Positions 31,018 to 42,106 of a DNA stretch of 64,000 bases are shown piece by piece. The stretch comes from Ichthyophis bannanicus (taxonomy: Eukaryota; Chordata; Amphibia; Gymnophiona; Ichthyophiidae). The stretch lies in NCBI GenBank assembly GCA_033557465.1, contig JAWIIG010000039.1:2728001-2792000 (forward strand), given 5' to 3'. The position numbers were made by a program, and so were the translations under genes. The stretch's first letter is position 1. Every line of letters begins with the position of its first letter. The notes under the pieces were generated by a model. That model had not been told where the DNA came from. It saw only the letters and a list, made by a program, of their open reading frames with translations, and made no database searches.

Positions 31018-32226
31018 AACTTGGTCGGGTGCGGGACCCCTCTCTGTTCTTGTAGAACCTTGTAACAGGGGGATCTGCCACCAATGCCTGAAGCTCACTG
31101 ATTCTGCAAGCAGATGCGAGAGCTAATAAGAAGATGACCTTCCATGACAGTTATCACAGGTGGCATGTATCCAGGGGCTCAAACAGTGTACCAGTGAATT
31201 TATAAAGCACCACACTGAAGTCCCACTCCACCGCTGGAGGGCGGATGGGGGGCATGGATAACAAGAGGCCCTGCAGAAAACGGGTCACGAGGGGCTAGAC
31301 AGAGAGAGGCTTGCCCTCAACAAGGTAGGTGTGCACCGCCAGGGCACTCAGGTGCACCCTGATCGAGTTGGACTTTAGCCCTACCTGTGACAGGTGGAGC
31401 AAATATTGCAGTACAAGCTGCACTGAGCATGAGAATGGGTTAACCTGCCATTCCACACACCACACTGAGAATATGTGCCATTTGAAGGCGCAGACCCATC
31501 TTGTGGAGACCCTACAGGAGGCCAGGGGGACTTCTTCTACCTCCCCTGAGAGGTTCAATGGAGCCAAGGCTACCCTTTCAGCAGGGAAGGGATCCCAGGT
31601 TGGAGTGTAGGAGGGAGCCCTTCTCCTGAGACAGCAGCCCTGGGGCACTCCCCAAAGGAATCGGGGGTGCTGCAGACAAGTGAAGGAGCAGTGGGAATCA
31701 CAGTTGCCTGGGCCACTGGGGGGGCAATCCGTTTTGGCAATGACCCGTCGCACCGAGCCTTGAAGAGGGTCTTGGTAATCAACTGCATGGGCGGGAAGGC
31801 ATAAGAAAGGCTTTCCATCCACGGAATGAAGAATGCATCCACTGCCACCTGGGATGGGTGCGGCTGGCGGGAGCAGAAGCAGGGCAGCTGGGTATTGGTC
31901 GGACTCGCAAAGAGGTCCATCAGCGGAACACCCCAGAGTTAGAAGAGCCAAGAGGCCACTCTGGGGTCCAGCCACTACCCATGCAACTGGTGAACCCTGT
32001 TTAGCTTGTCTGCCAGGGTGCTAAGCTGGCCTGGCCCGGCAGATACAGTCTGCAGGAGCATCCCATTTCAGTTTTCAAACAAGCAGAGAGAAACTGCCTC
32101 CCTGCAGAGGGAGTAGTACCCTGTGTCCCCCTGCTTGTTCACGCAGAACATTGCTACCAGATTGTCTGTTTGGACCAGCATGACTAGTGCTGCAGATGAT
32201 GGTGAAAATCTCAGAAAGCCAGAAAT
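31018..32226 (-). pseudogene. DIRS-I copy C recombinase and RNase H remnant
   Basis: Nucleotide and broken protein similarity to copy B 23690-24800. The recombinase N-terminal half shows LQYLLHLSQVGLKSNSIRVHLSAL. Upstream on the minus strand is the RNase H C-terminal domain with MDLFASPTNTQLPCFCSRQPHP. No frame is open for the full length. It is cut at 32227 by a LINE 3' part. Confidence 0.75.
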
Positions 32227-33126
32227 ATTTATTTATTATTTTATTTATTTATTTGGCATACATTTATACACCGCTCCTTCCAGCGATCAGAAGCGGTCCA
32301 TCGTTGTACATTTTATTTATTTATTTATTTACAGTCTCTTATATACCGCACTATTCAGCATCAGCGCGGTTTACATGGAACAAATGCTCATTACAGTTAA
32401 CATGTATGAGTTTACATATAACAGGGGACAGAAACTTGGCTAACAGGGGTAAAGGGAGAGGGGAACAGGCAGTGGAAGGATCAACAACGAGAAGATTACA
32501 GTTATAAAATTGATTGAAAAATAAATTACTGTTTAAACACCAGTGTGAATTACAACTTATTGTACAAGACATAGGGGAGGGGACAAGATAAGGGGGTGAT
32601 TAACAACGGCACAATTACAGTTATATATATCATTGGCAAAAATTACAGTTTGAACTCCAGAGTAAATATACAATCGAGTCGCAATAATAAAGGCATGATA
32701 GGAGAGGTTATAAACATATCGACATTTTGATCATCATGGAAATGGACATCATATGAGCATTAGGTTCATATGAGGCCTAGGCTTTTGAGGTAGGTGGGCA
32801 GCATAGGAGGAGATAGTTGAAACCATCTATGTGATGCCGTAGTGTATTTGGAATAGGTGTGTTTTAATCTCTTTTCTGAAGGCCTGTAAGTCCTTGATCT
32901 GCCGTAGCTCGTGTGGCATCTGGTTCCAGAGCATGGGTGCTGAGTAGGTGAATGCCCGGTTGCTGGTACGTTCTTTTACTGATCTTATGCTGCTGGGTAC
33001 GCAGAGTGTGTTCAGGTTAGGAGTTCGTCGGGATCTGCTGGCAGGCTGAGTGGTGATAAGGTTATCGAGAAAGGAGGGAGATATTTTGTGGATAATTTTA
33101 AAATGTAGATACCAGCATTTTGTAGA
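32227..33126 (-). mobile_element. L2-like LINE 3' part, with a second tail
   Basis: 32227-32310 is one L2-like tail (CACCGCTCCTTCCAGCGATC). From 32311 comes a second 3' terminus (TATACCGCACTATTC, plus-strand reading), then a long 3' UTR. On the minus strand, near 33110-32860, is an RT end of the type SNRAF and MLWNQMPHELRQIKDLQ. It interrupts DIRS-I copy C. Confidence 0.75.
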
Positions 33127-33390
33127 TTATCCTTGCAGATATGGTCCGAAGCTCCAGCAGGTTGATCTGCTGATGGCTTTCTGACTGCAACCAGCTACCC
33201 TAGATGCAGAGACCATCACAGTGAGCACTCCAGCCCAGCAGGGATGCGTCCGTGGTGTGGACCTTCTGGGGATCAGGGGCCTGTTAAGACTTCCAGCCAG
33301 AAGATGCCGCAGAACTTGCCACCAGCTTAGGGAGTCAGCCAGTTAGTGAGTTACCATCACCCTGTCTCGCAGCCGTCCCATGGCCTGGGT
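33127..33390 (-). pseudogene. DIRS-I copy C RNase H fragment
   Basis: About 260 bp collinear with copy B 24910-25160 (RNase H start and connection region), at nucleotide level only. It is flanked by a LINE on one side and CR1-a on the other. Confidence 0.65.
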
Positions 33391-34680
33391 CATAAGAACA
33401 TAAGATATGCCATACTGGGTCAGACCAAGGTCCATCAAGCCCAGTATTATGTTTCCAACAGTGGCCAATCTAGGTCATATGTACCTAGCAGTTTCCCCAA
33501 GAGACACAAGTTCCACAATGCTTGTACTGGGTCAAGCATTGATATCTTCGGTCACTTCTTAATAATGGTTTATGGACCTTTCCTCCAGGAACTTGTCCAA
33601 ACCTTTTTTAAACCCAGCTACACTAACAGCCTTTACTACATCCTCCGGTAACAAATTCCATAGTTTGATTACACGTTGAGTGAAAAAATATTTTCTTTTC
33701 TTAGTCTTAAATAGTTTACCCTGTAGCTTTACTGCATGTCCCCTAGTCTTTCTATATTCTGATAACGTAAACAATCGATCTATGTTTACCCGTTCCACTC
33801 CGTTCATTAATTTATAGACTTCTATCATATCTCCCCTCAGCCGTCTCTTTTCCAGGTTAAAGAGCCCTAACCTTTTTAGCCTTTCTTCATAGGAGTATCC
33901 TTCCATCCCCTTTACCATTTTGGTGGCTCTTCTCTGAACCTTTTCTAAAATTGCTATATCCTTTTTAAGATACGGTGACCAGAATTGCACACAATATTCA
34001 AGGTGCGGTCTCACCATGGAACGATATAGAGGCACTATAATATCTTTTGTTTTATTTTCCATTCCTTTCCTTATCATACCTAGCATTCTATTTGCTCTCT
34101 TGGCCGCCGCTGCACACTGGGCCGAGGGTTTTAACATGGTATCCACAATGACGCCTAAATCTTTTTCCTGGGTGGTGGTTCCTAATGTGGAACCTTGCAT
34201 CGTGTAACCATAGTTTGGGTTGTTCTTCCCTAGGTGCATAACTTTGCACTTGTCCACATTAAATTTCATCTGCCATTTTGATGCCCAGTCTTCCAATTTA
34301 TCAAGATCCTCTTGCAATTTTTCACAATCCTCTTGGGTTTTAACAACTTTAAATAGTTTTGTGTCATCTGCAAATTTGATAACCTCACTCGTTATTCCAC
34401 TTTCCAGGTCATTTATGAATATGTCAAAAAGCAGCGGATCCAGCACAGATCCCTGGGGTACACCACTATTCACCTTTCTCCATTGGGAAAATTGGCCATT
34501 TAGCCCTACCCTCTGCTTTCTATCTTTTAACCAGTTCCTGATCCACAATAGTACACTGCCTCCTATCCCATGACTCTTTAGTTTTGCCAAAAGTCTCTGA
34601 TGAGGGGCCTTGTCAAAGGCTTTCTGAAAGTCCAGATACACAATATCAACTGACTCACCTTTGTCCACCTGTTTATTCAC
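33391..34680 (-). mobile_element. CR1-a LINE, 5'-truncated, in DIRS-I copy C
   Basis: Starts with ATAAGAACATAAG (3' tail) and ends inside the RT at FVNKQVDKGE. DIRS sequence continues on both sides. CTGGG next to both borders may be a short target duplication. Nearly identical to the copies at 17894 and 55112. Confidence 0.87.
33559..34677 (-). pseudogene. CR1-a reverse transcriptase, truncated but open
   Basis: About 370 codons of CR1-a RT without a stop, from NKQVDKGESVDIVYLDFQK through [17 protein letters not shown] and [13 protein letters not shown] to the C-terminal [19 protein letters not shown] and the natural end SINHY. The open frame extends upstream through the insertion junction into DIRS DNA to 34905, so the computed 448-codon frame is a chance chimera. 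Fingers, EN and ORF1 are missing. Confidence 0.85.
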
Positions 34681-35490
34681 TGGGAGCGGAGACATCATTG
34701 GGCCACCCTCATGTGGAGGCGGGCATCCAGGGTGATATGGTTCGTGGATGCCATGTGGCCCAGCAGACGTAGGAGAAGGGAAGCAGACACAGCAAGTCTG
34801 CAGTACCCTAAGGTGGTCCTTGAGGTCCAAGAAGCATAGCCAGTCTCCCCACTGGAGGTAAGGCAGCACTGTTCCATGGGAGAGCATCTTGAACGTCTCC
34901 CTCACCAGGAACCTGTTCAGGTCCCAAAGGTCTAGAATGGGCCTTATGAGGAAGTACCAGGAGTAGAACCCTCTACCCAGAGATATGGGGGCACAGGTTC
35001 CACCGCCTTGTCCTCAAGAAGGCCTACAAGCTCCTGCGGTAGCAAGGTCTGGTGGAGGGGAGTACTGGTGGGCTCTCCCGGGAAGCAAGGAGAGGGTGTC
35101 TGCTCCAGGTGGAGGAGGTAGCCCTCTCTGAGCACCTGTAGAGCCCAGGTGTCGGTAGTGATGTCTGGCCACCTATGGACAAATAGAATGAGATGTCCCC
35201 TGTGGGGTGGGCCTCCTGGGGAGAGGGGGGGGGGAGAGGCTATGCCCAAGGAGCCAAAAGCTCTCCCCAGGCAGTGCCGGAACAGGTGCCTGGGTCTTGA
35301 GACTCTTCAGCTTATGAGGGCCAAGCCCTTGTCCCTTGGCTTGCTGACCCTGCTGGGAACTCCGATAATAAGAGTAGTTTCAGGAAGCCCTTCATTCCCT
35401 CGAGTAAGGGGACTTTTTACCTGGGGCCTTCCATCGGGGAAGGGCAGCAGTCTTCTTGGAGAGCCTGATCCTCGACAGTAGATCTTACAT
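34681..35490 (-). pseudogene. DIRS-I copy C RT N-terminal half and gag end
   Basis: Broken frames show the DIRS RT: GDWLCFLDLKD (palm), FKMLSHGTVLPYLQ, LVGLLEDKAVEPVPPYLW, and WALQVLREGYLLHLEQ. Beyond about 35250 is the divergent gag C-terminus. The family diverges from copies A and B by many substitutions. No continuous frame remains. Confidence 0.7.
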
Positions 35491-36840
35491 CCAGTAACCA
35501 TTCAACTAAATGTATTGTGGCGCTGCACCCTGTCTAGGCGGTTGCCTATAAGAGGCAGCGTGCCAACTGTTCTTGTTAAACTGACTTATTACCAGAGCAA
35601 ATGCTGCTGGGACTTTGTAGTTGTGGTTAATAAGCAGTCCGAGTAGTTTTAGGCAATTCACAGGAAATTTATTAATTTTCTTTTGTATCAGACTTTAGCA
35701 AAGTAAATCTTCTTTAGAACATGAACAAGGTATAACAGAAACAATGAACTCAAGTAGCTTTCTTCAGCATACAGGAACTAATGCTTCAAACAGTGTTAAG
35801 CAAAACACATTTGTAATCCTTTCCTTTTGCTTTCAGGATTCAAAAACCTCAGAGCATTTATCACAGTTCAGAATTTTCTCTTTAGCTAGCAATTCAGCTT
35901 TTCCCCTTATGAAACATAAGCTGTTGAGCAATCCATTAGAGACTCTGTATCCTGCTCCAATCCAGTTAACTCTGTCTCCATGTCTTCAGTTTCACACTGA
36001 AACAGCTCTGGGTCTTTATCTGCACAATCAGGTTTCAATCGTTGCATTAACTTAAACATTTCATCCCAAGGATTCCCTTTTCTCCCTTCAGGCTTCCTAT
36101 ATGAGCTGCACGGCTTTGTATTTCTGGGCAAGACACCCACAGGTTTCTGCTGTCTTCCCTGGCTTCTAGGAACAAACTTTCTTTCAGGCTTTCTAAAAGG
36201 ATAAATCTCTCCTTCTGAATTCTCAGCAGCCTCACTGCTATCTGAGCTGTATTCTACAGTTCTCCCAGAGTTTGGGTTCCTACCTTCACAAGGGCTTGCA
36301 AATTCTGTACAGCTGTCTCTGGTAGAAGAGCTGTTAGAATCCCTTCTGTGCCGAAGCTCAGACTTTCTCTGCCATTCTCCAGAGCCTCTGGTCAGACTCC
36401 TCAGTCGTTCTCTCCTAGACTGTCCAATCTGCCGTGACTCTCTTGGCTTTGGCTTCTTGCCTCTCTGCCGTGACTCCCGTGTCTGCCTTGTCCAAGACTC
36501 CCGTCTTGACTCTGCTCCTTCTGTTCCTTCCTCTGTTTCTCTCCCTGCTTCTCTCTCTAACTGCCTTTGATCCTGAGAGCTTAAATATTTTAGTGTGAGA
36601 CCCGTTTCCTTGCCCCATCCCTCCAGGTGTTTCTCATTTGCACTCTGTGTTGCCATGGAGGCAGGGTGTGGTCTGTACTCAGCACTCTCAATCATGTGGC
36701 TTTGCTCTCTAGGTGCTGATTTAAATGAATGCCTGCCTGAGTCATGCTTTAGCTCAGAAGAAAAAGTTTTAAAACCAGCCCTTTTTCTATGCTTGTCAGA
36801 AGCCTCATTACCACAGTATAAATGCTCATTCTAAACAGCA
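35491..36840 (-). mobile_element. Unidentified 1.35-kb insertion in DIRS-I copy C
   Basis: DIRS-I gag stops at about 35490 and resumes at about 36841, so this block is an insertion. It contains one 262-codon minus-strand ORF, followed downstream by AATAAA (minus strand near 35665) and a segment with TGGCACGCTGCCTC. I found no clear terminal repeat or target duplication. It could be part of an LTR element or an unknown non-autonomous element. Confidence 0.5.
35907..36695 (-). CDS. Highly charged 262-aa protein, unknown
   Basis: Open from ATG (MIESAEYRPHPAS) to a stop at 35907-35909. I do not recognise it. The central part is very rich in Arg, Glu, Ser and Gln (SRQRGKKPKPRESRQIGQSR, then LRSLTRGSGEWQRKSE). 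An acidic/Ser patch follows (YSSDSSEAAENSEGE), then a Lys/Arg/Pro patch and an acidic C-terminus (LFQCETEDMETELTGLEQ). No membrane segment or zinc knuckle is visible. A low-complexity basic/acidic protein could be a gag-like nucleic-acid-binding protein of a retroelement, but that is inference. An open frame of this length in decayed surroundings is notable. Confidence 0.45.
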   Translation of the reverse strand: MIESAEYRPHPASMATQSANEKHLEGWGKETGLTLKYLSSQDQRQLEREAGRETEEGTEGAESRRESWTRQTRESRQRGKKPKPRESRQIGQSRRERLRSLTRGSGEWQRKSELRHRRDSNSSSTRDSCTEFASPCEGRNPNSGRTVEYSSDSSEAAENSEGEIYPFRKPERKFVPRSQGRQQKPVGVLPRNTKPCSSYRKPEGRKGNPWDEMFKLMQRLKPDCADKDPELFQCETEDMETELTGLEQDTESLMDCSTAYVS

Positions 36841-37010
36841 TTGCCTCTTCTATCTCCAACTCTGCAGCTTTATCAGTCATGGCTTTGCCAAAGAGGTTCT
36901 CTCCCTAGCAGGGGACATCGACCAATTTGACCTGAACCCACTGCTCCAGGTCGGACGACTGTAGCCAAGCCTGGCGTCATGCACCGATGCCCACCATGGC
37001 TGCTCTATTA
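36841..37010 (-). pseudogene. DIRS-I copy C gag fragment
   Basis: Collinear with copy B 26400-26570: the region coding the GENLFGKDW-like block appears on the minus strand as GERTSLAKP-type sequence. It stops at 37010 where the L2-a tail begins and resumes at 50311. Confidence 0.7.
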
Positions 37011-37229
37011 TTATTATTAAAGTCTTTTCTATACCGCGCTCTTCAGTATCAGCTCGGTTTACAAATAACATAAGATTTGTTCAGACACAGGGAACGCCTG
37101 TACTGGACTTACAGAGAACAAGATTATTCAACTTGGATTAACTGGGGAAACTATGTACAACCTCTGGGTTAAAGGTGTTTGCAGGATTTAATTTTGTTGT
37201 ATACATGCACTAGATGGGGTTTGATAGTG

Positions 37230-38569
37230 CTACTGTGGCGCGCAGTGTGCGGGCGTGGTAGGAAGGTTGGTGTATGTATCTTGGTGACTGCAATTAAGTG
37301 GTTGTTGTGTGATACCATAATGCTGTAGGAAGAGGTGATGTTTCAGAGCCTTCCTGAATTGTGCAAGGTCTGTAATTGCCCGGATGTCAGGCGGTAGTGC
37401 ATTCCAGTACGATGGGGCATAGAACATGAAGGCCCTTTTTCTTGTTGTTTGTAAGCATTTTGTAATCTTGCTAGGGATACTTAGGGTGTTGGCTGAAACC
37501 AATCTTCTGGCTCTATTTGAGGGGGTGGGAAGAATGAGATCGGATATGGATGTGGAAGTGAGTCTGTTGATGGCCTTGAAGGTCAGTAGTAGGATCTTGA
37601 AGATAAGTCTGCAGTAGATTGGGAGCCAATGTAGGTGCTTCAGGATTGGTGTTATGTGCTCCCTCCTGGTGGCACCATGTAGTGTTCTGGCGGCAGCATT
37701 CATAGCCAGCTGAAGTGGGTACAGCGTGTTTTTCGGTAGACCTTGTAGGATGGCATTGGCGAAGTCGAAGTGGGAGATGACTAAGGCCTGGAAGACTGTC
37801 CTGAAGTCATCTGGTTCCAGAAGGGGTCGCAAGTGACGGATTGTCCGAATCTTGAAGTATACTGCCTTGACCATGTTGCTTATATGTGCTTTCATATTCA
37901 ACTGTTGATCCAGTGTTACACCCAAGTAGCGTATTGTCTGCTTGCTTTGGAGTTCGGCGCCTCTTACTTTTAGTGTCGATGGTGCGACAAATGACTGGTC
38001 CCTATTAATGAATAGAGCCTCTGTTTTCTTGAAATTTATCCTGAGGTTTTGGGTTTGAAGCCAGTCCGTTATGGCATCAAAGCAAGCGGTTAATGGAGAG
38101 AAATCCGGCTGGTTGGTCATAAATTGCATGTACAGTAGCACATCATCGGCATATATAAGGCATGAGATGCCGAAAGAATGGGCGAGTGTGCAGATGGGCT
38201 GCATATATATATTGAAAAACAGCGCTGAGAGAGAGGAACCCTGTGGAACTCCCTGTTTCTGCTGGAATGATTTGGAGGTCGAGAGCCCTGTCCTCACATG
38301 CTGCCATCTGTCTGAGAAATACGATTTGCACCATCTCAAGGCTGTGTCTTGGATCCCTTTCTCTGCCAGGCGTGCCAAGAGCAGTTTGTGGTCGACAGAG
38401 TCGAAGGCTGCTGCGATGTCTAAGAAGATTAGGGCATATCCTCTTTTGGCATTATCTATGCCAGTGGTTAAGGTGTTTGAGGAGTATAGTCAGGAGTGTC
38501 TCAATGCCGTGCGCTTCTCTGAAACCATGTTGGCATGGGTCTAATGGGGCAGTGTCGTCAATACTTAGG
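37230..38569 (-). pseudogene. L2-a RT (C-terminal two thirds)
   Basis: The 382-codon frame 38378-37230 shows QGVPQGSSLSALFFNIY, CLIYADDVLLYM (catalytic DD), RYLGVTLDQQLNMK, and LKHLHWLPIYCRL. It ends with FYAPSYWNALPPDIRAITD and the natural stop. Upstream on the minus strand, LFLDIAAAFDSVDHK-type coding and CQHGFREAHGIETLLT lie in other frames because of an indel near 38480. The L2-b insertion at 38571 then splits the fingers. The main RT body is otherwise well preserved. Confidence 0.85.
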
Positions 38570-38575
38570 TTTGAA

Positions 38576-38830
38576 GCAGCTGGGGCTGCTTCAAACCGGG
38601 ACCAGCAACTTTTTCCTGCCGTTCGGCTGCCCAATCGGCGCAGAGGCAGGCCCTTTAAAAGAGCTCCATCCCAGCACAGGGTCCTCTTCGCTGCCCAGCT
38701 CAGCCCGCAGCAGCTCTCTCAGCCGGAGATCGAGCAGCTGGGGCTGCTTCAAACCGGGACCAGCAGCTTTTTCCCGCCGTTCCGCTGCCCAATCGGGGCA
38801 GAGGCAGGCCCTTCACGTGTGATCAAGCAC
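38576..38830 (+). promoter_or_regulatory. L2-b promoter monomers with CCAAT and TTTAAA
   Basis: Two tandem copies of a GC-rich unit begin at 38576 and 38734 (period 158 bp) with GCAGCTGGGGCTGCTTC. Unit 1 has CCAAT at 38631-38635 and TTTAAA at 38654-38659, 18 bp apart. Unit 2 keeps CCAAT but ends soon after. Tandem 5' monomers act as internal pol II promoters in some LINEs (mouse L1). A matching CCAAT-TTTAAA pair is in L2-a at 49983-50300. Confidence 0.6.
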
Positions 38831-39123
38831 CACCGACCCCATCGGCGATCCTGCGCTCCGCCTCCAGCCGCTCATCCGACCAATCAGGACTGCCCTCTGC
38901 GGGCCTGAAAAGAGCGAACCTCTAAGCGTGCCCGCGCCTGAGGGCCGTGCAAGAACATAAGAACATAAGAAATGCCATACTGGGTCAGACCGAGGTCCAT
39001 CAAGCCCAGTATCCTGTTTCCAACAGTGGCCAATCTAGGTCATACGTACCTAGCAGTTTCCCCAAAAGACACAGGTTCTGCAGTGCTTGTACTAGGCCAA
39101 GCATTGATATCCTGGGTCCCTTT

Positions 39124-41398
39124 TTAATAGTGGTTTATGGACCTTTCCTCCAGGAACTTGTCCAAACCTTTTTTAAACCCAGCTATACTAACAGCCCTTA
39201 CTACATCCTCCGGTAACAGATTCCAGAGTTTGATTACACGTTGAGTGAAGAAATATTTTCTCCTATTTGTCTTAAATAGTTTACCCTGTAGCTTCATTAC
39301 ATGTCCCCTAGTCCTTCTATATTCTGATAGCGTAAACAATTGATCCACGTTTATCCGTTCCACTCCATTCATTAATTTATACACCTCTATCATATCTCCC
39401 CTCAGCCGTCTCTTTTCTAGGTTAAAGAGCCCTAACCTTTTTAGCCTCTCTTCATAGGAGTAGCCTTCCATCCCCTTCACCAATTTGGTGGCTCTTCTCT
39501 GTACTTTTTCTAATAACTCTATGTCCTTTTTAAGATACGATGACCAGAATTGCACACAATATTCAAGGTGCGGTCGTACCATGGAGCGATACAGAGGCAT
39601 TATAATATTCTTTGTTTTATTCTCCATCCCTTTCCTTATGATACCTAGCATTCTATTTGCTTTCTTGGCCGCCGCTGCACACTGGGCGGAGGGTTTTAAC
39701 ATGTTATCCACGATGACTCCTAAATCTTTTTCCTGGGTGGTGCATCGTGTAACTATAGTGTGGGTTGTTCTTTCCTAGGTGCATAACTTTGCACTTGTCC
39801 ACATCAAATTTCATCTGCCATTTGGATGCCCAGTCTTCCAATTTATCCAGATCCTCTTGCAGTTTTCCACAATCCTCTTGGGTTTTAACAACTTTAAACA
39901 GTTTTGTGTCATCTGCAAATTTGATAACCTCACTAGTTATTCCCTTTTCCAGGTCATTTATGAATATGTCAAAAAGTAGCGGACCCAGTACAGATCCCTG
40001 GGGTACTCCACTATTCACCTTTTTCCATTGGGAATATTGGCCATTTAGCCCTACCCTCTGCTTTCTATCTTTTAACCAGTTCCCGATCCACAATAGTATA
40101 CTGCCTCCTATCCCATGACTTTTTAGCTTCGCCAAAAGTCTCTGATGGGGGACCTTGTCAAAAGCTTTCTGAAACTCCAGATACACTATATCAACCGACT
40201 CACCTTTGTCTACCTGTTTATGCACACCTTCAAAAAAACAGATCAGATTAGTAAGACAAGATCTTCCTTGTCTAAAGCCATGTTGGCTGTCTCCCATTAG
40301 GCCATGACTATCTACATGCTGTGTAATTTTGTTCTTTATGATGGTTTCTACCATTTTCCCTGGTACTGACATCAGGCTCACCGGTCTGTAATTTCCCGGG
40401 TCACCCCTGGAACCCTTTTTAAAAATTGGTGTTACGTTGGCGACCCTCCAATCTTCAGGTATTACAGATGATTTTAATGAAAGTTCACAGATTACCAATA
40501 ACAGGTCTGCAATCTCATATTTCAGTTCTTTCAACACTCTGGGATGTATACCATCCGGTCCAGGTGATTTGCTACTATTCAGTTTATCAAATAGTTGTAA
40601 TATATCTTCCCGGTGTAGCGATATTTCTCTCAATTCCTCTGCAGTATCACCTTTAAATACCACTTCAGTCTTGGGTAACATCCCTACATCTTCCTCAGTA
40701 AAGACGGAAGCAAAGAATTCATTCAGTCTCTCTGCTATAGCCTTGTCTCCTCTTACTGCCCCTTTTACCCCTCTATCATCTAACGGTCCAATTGACTCTC
40801 TCACAGGCCTTTTGCTACGAATGTACTTGAAAAAGTCTTTATTTCGTGTTTTTGCTTCCGTAGCAAGTTTCTTCTCAAATTCCCGCTTTGCCTGCCTTAT
40901 CAATGCTTTGCATTTAACTTGCCAGTGCTTGTGCTGTTTCCAGTTTTCATCATTTGGCTCTTTTTTCCATTTCCTGAAGGTTGCTCTTTTGGCAGCAACA
41001 GCCTCTCTGACCTCACCTTTAAACCATGCTGGCAGTTTTTTGGACTTTCTTCCACTTTTCTTAATGCGTGGAATACAGCTGGTCTGGGCTTCGAGGATAG
41101 TATTTTTAAATAACACCCAAGCTTGCTGTAAGTCTTTAACCTTTGGAACCGCTCCTTTTAGTTTTTTCCGAACTATATTCCTCATTCTATCATAATCTCC
41201 CTTTTGAAAGTTAAAAGGTAGTACTGTGGATTCCTTTACTATCTGTCCTCCACTGATTAAATCAAACATGATCATACTATGATCACTATTGCCAAGTGGT
41301 CCCAACACCCTTATTTCTTGCACCAGATCTGGCGTTCCACTAAGGACTAGGTCCAGTATGGCTTCCCCTCTGGTCAGTTCATGAATCAGCTGCTCCAA
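39124..41398 (-). pseudogene. CR1-a RT of the full-length copy
   Basis: The frame 41398-39704 (564 codons) runs from the end of EN (NSDHSMIMFDL) through the linker KSPGPDGIHPRVLKELK. It continues with [65 protein letters not shown] and FADDTKLFKV. Near 39740 a deletion of about 20 bp compared with other copies shifts the frame. The remaining 195 codons (39711-39124) give [19 protein letters not shown] and [20 protein letters not shown] replaces the usual VYLDF; the lost Asp is normally a catalytic metal ligand. Non-functional. Confidence 0.87.
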
Positions 41399-42071
41399 GA
41401 AGCAGTCATTTATTTCATCTAGAAACTATCTCTTTAGCTTGTCCTGCTGTGACACTGTCCCAGTCGATACCGGGGTAATTGAAATCACCCATTATTACTA
41501 CTCTGTTGTGGCTTTTGTTAGCTTCCTTGATTTCTTTGAGCATTTCATCATCCATTTGTTCATTCTGGCCAGGTGGTCGATAGTATACTCCCACTGCCAT
41601 CACCTTCCCCTTCATAAATGGAATTTCAATCCATAGAGATTCTACAGCAAATTTTGTTCCCTGCAAAACTTTAATCCTTTCTGACTCAATGCCCTCTCTA
41701 ACATAGAGCGCAACCCCTCCACCAATTTGTTCAGCTCTATCATTACGATATAGTTTGTATCCAGGTATCACAGTGTCCCACTGGTTATCCTCCTTCCACC
41801 ATGTCTCTGAGAGTGCAATCATATCTAACCTCTCATTTAGTGCTATATATTCTAATTCTCCCATCTTATTGTTTAGACTTCTAGCATTGGCATACAAGCA
41901 TTTTAGAGACTGTATTTTATTAATATTAATCTGGCTATTGGTAGGCATGGGTAATTGGGAATCCTTATGCTCTGTCTGCTCCTTACTCAAGGGCATTTGG
42001 GCTACTATACTCCCTTTTGGAACCTCACTGCTTTTGGTAGTATCCTTCAAGGATACCTTTGTCCGAACCAT
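41399..42071 (-). pseudogene. CR1-a endonuclease domain
   Basis: A 218-codon frame with the APE-type EN: CLYANARSLNNKMGELE, DMIALSETWWKE (catalytic Glu), IGGGVALYVREG, VGVYYRPPGQNEQ and VVIMGDFNYPGIDW (catalytic Asp/Asn). A one-base indel near 41420 separates it from the final SDHSMIMF block in the RT frame. It starts at or near MVRTKVSLKD. In CR1, ORF2 is EN plus RT in one protein. Confidence 0.85.
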
Positions 42072-42106
42072 GCGCTCCTGGGTGACTGTCGGCTTTCTCC
42101 TATTTT

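Noticed and set aside
31295..31975. 226-codon minus-strand frame
   Set aside because: Mostly a shadow of decayed RNase H DNA; only its last residues are recombinase.
40437..41195. 252-codon plus-strand frame opposite CR1-a
   Set aside because: Antisense of the CR1 EN-RT linker; the same shadow appears opposite the copy at 56624.
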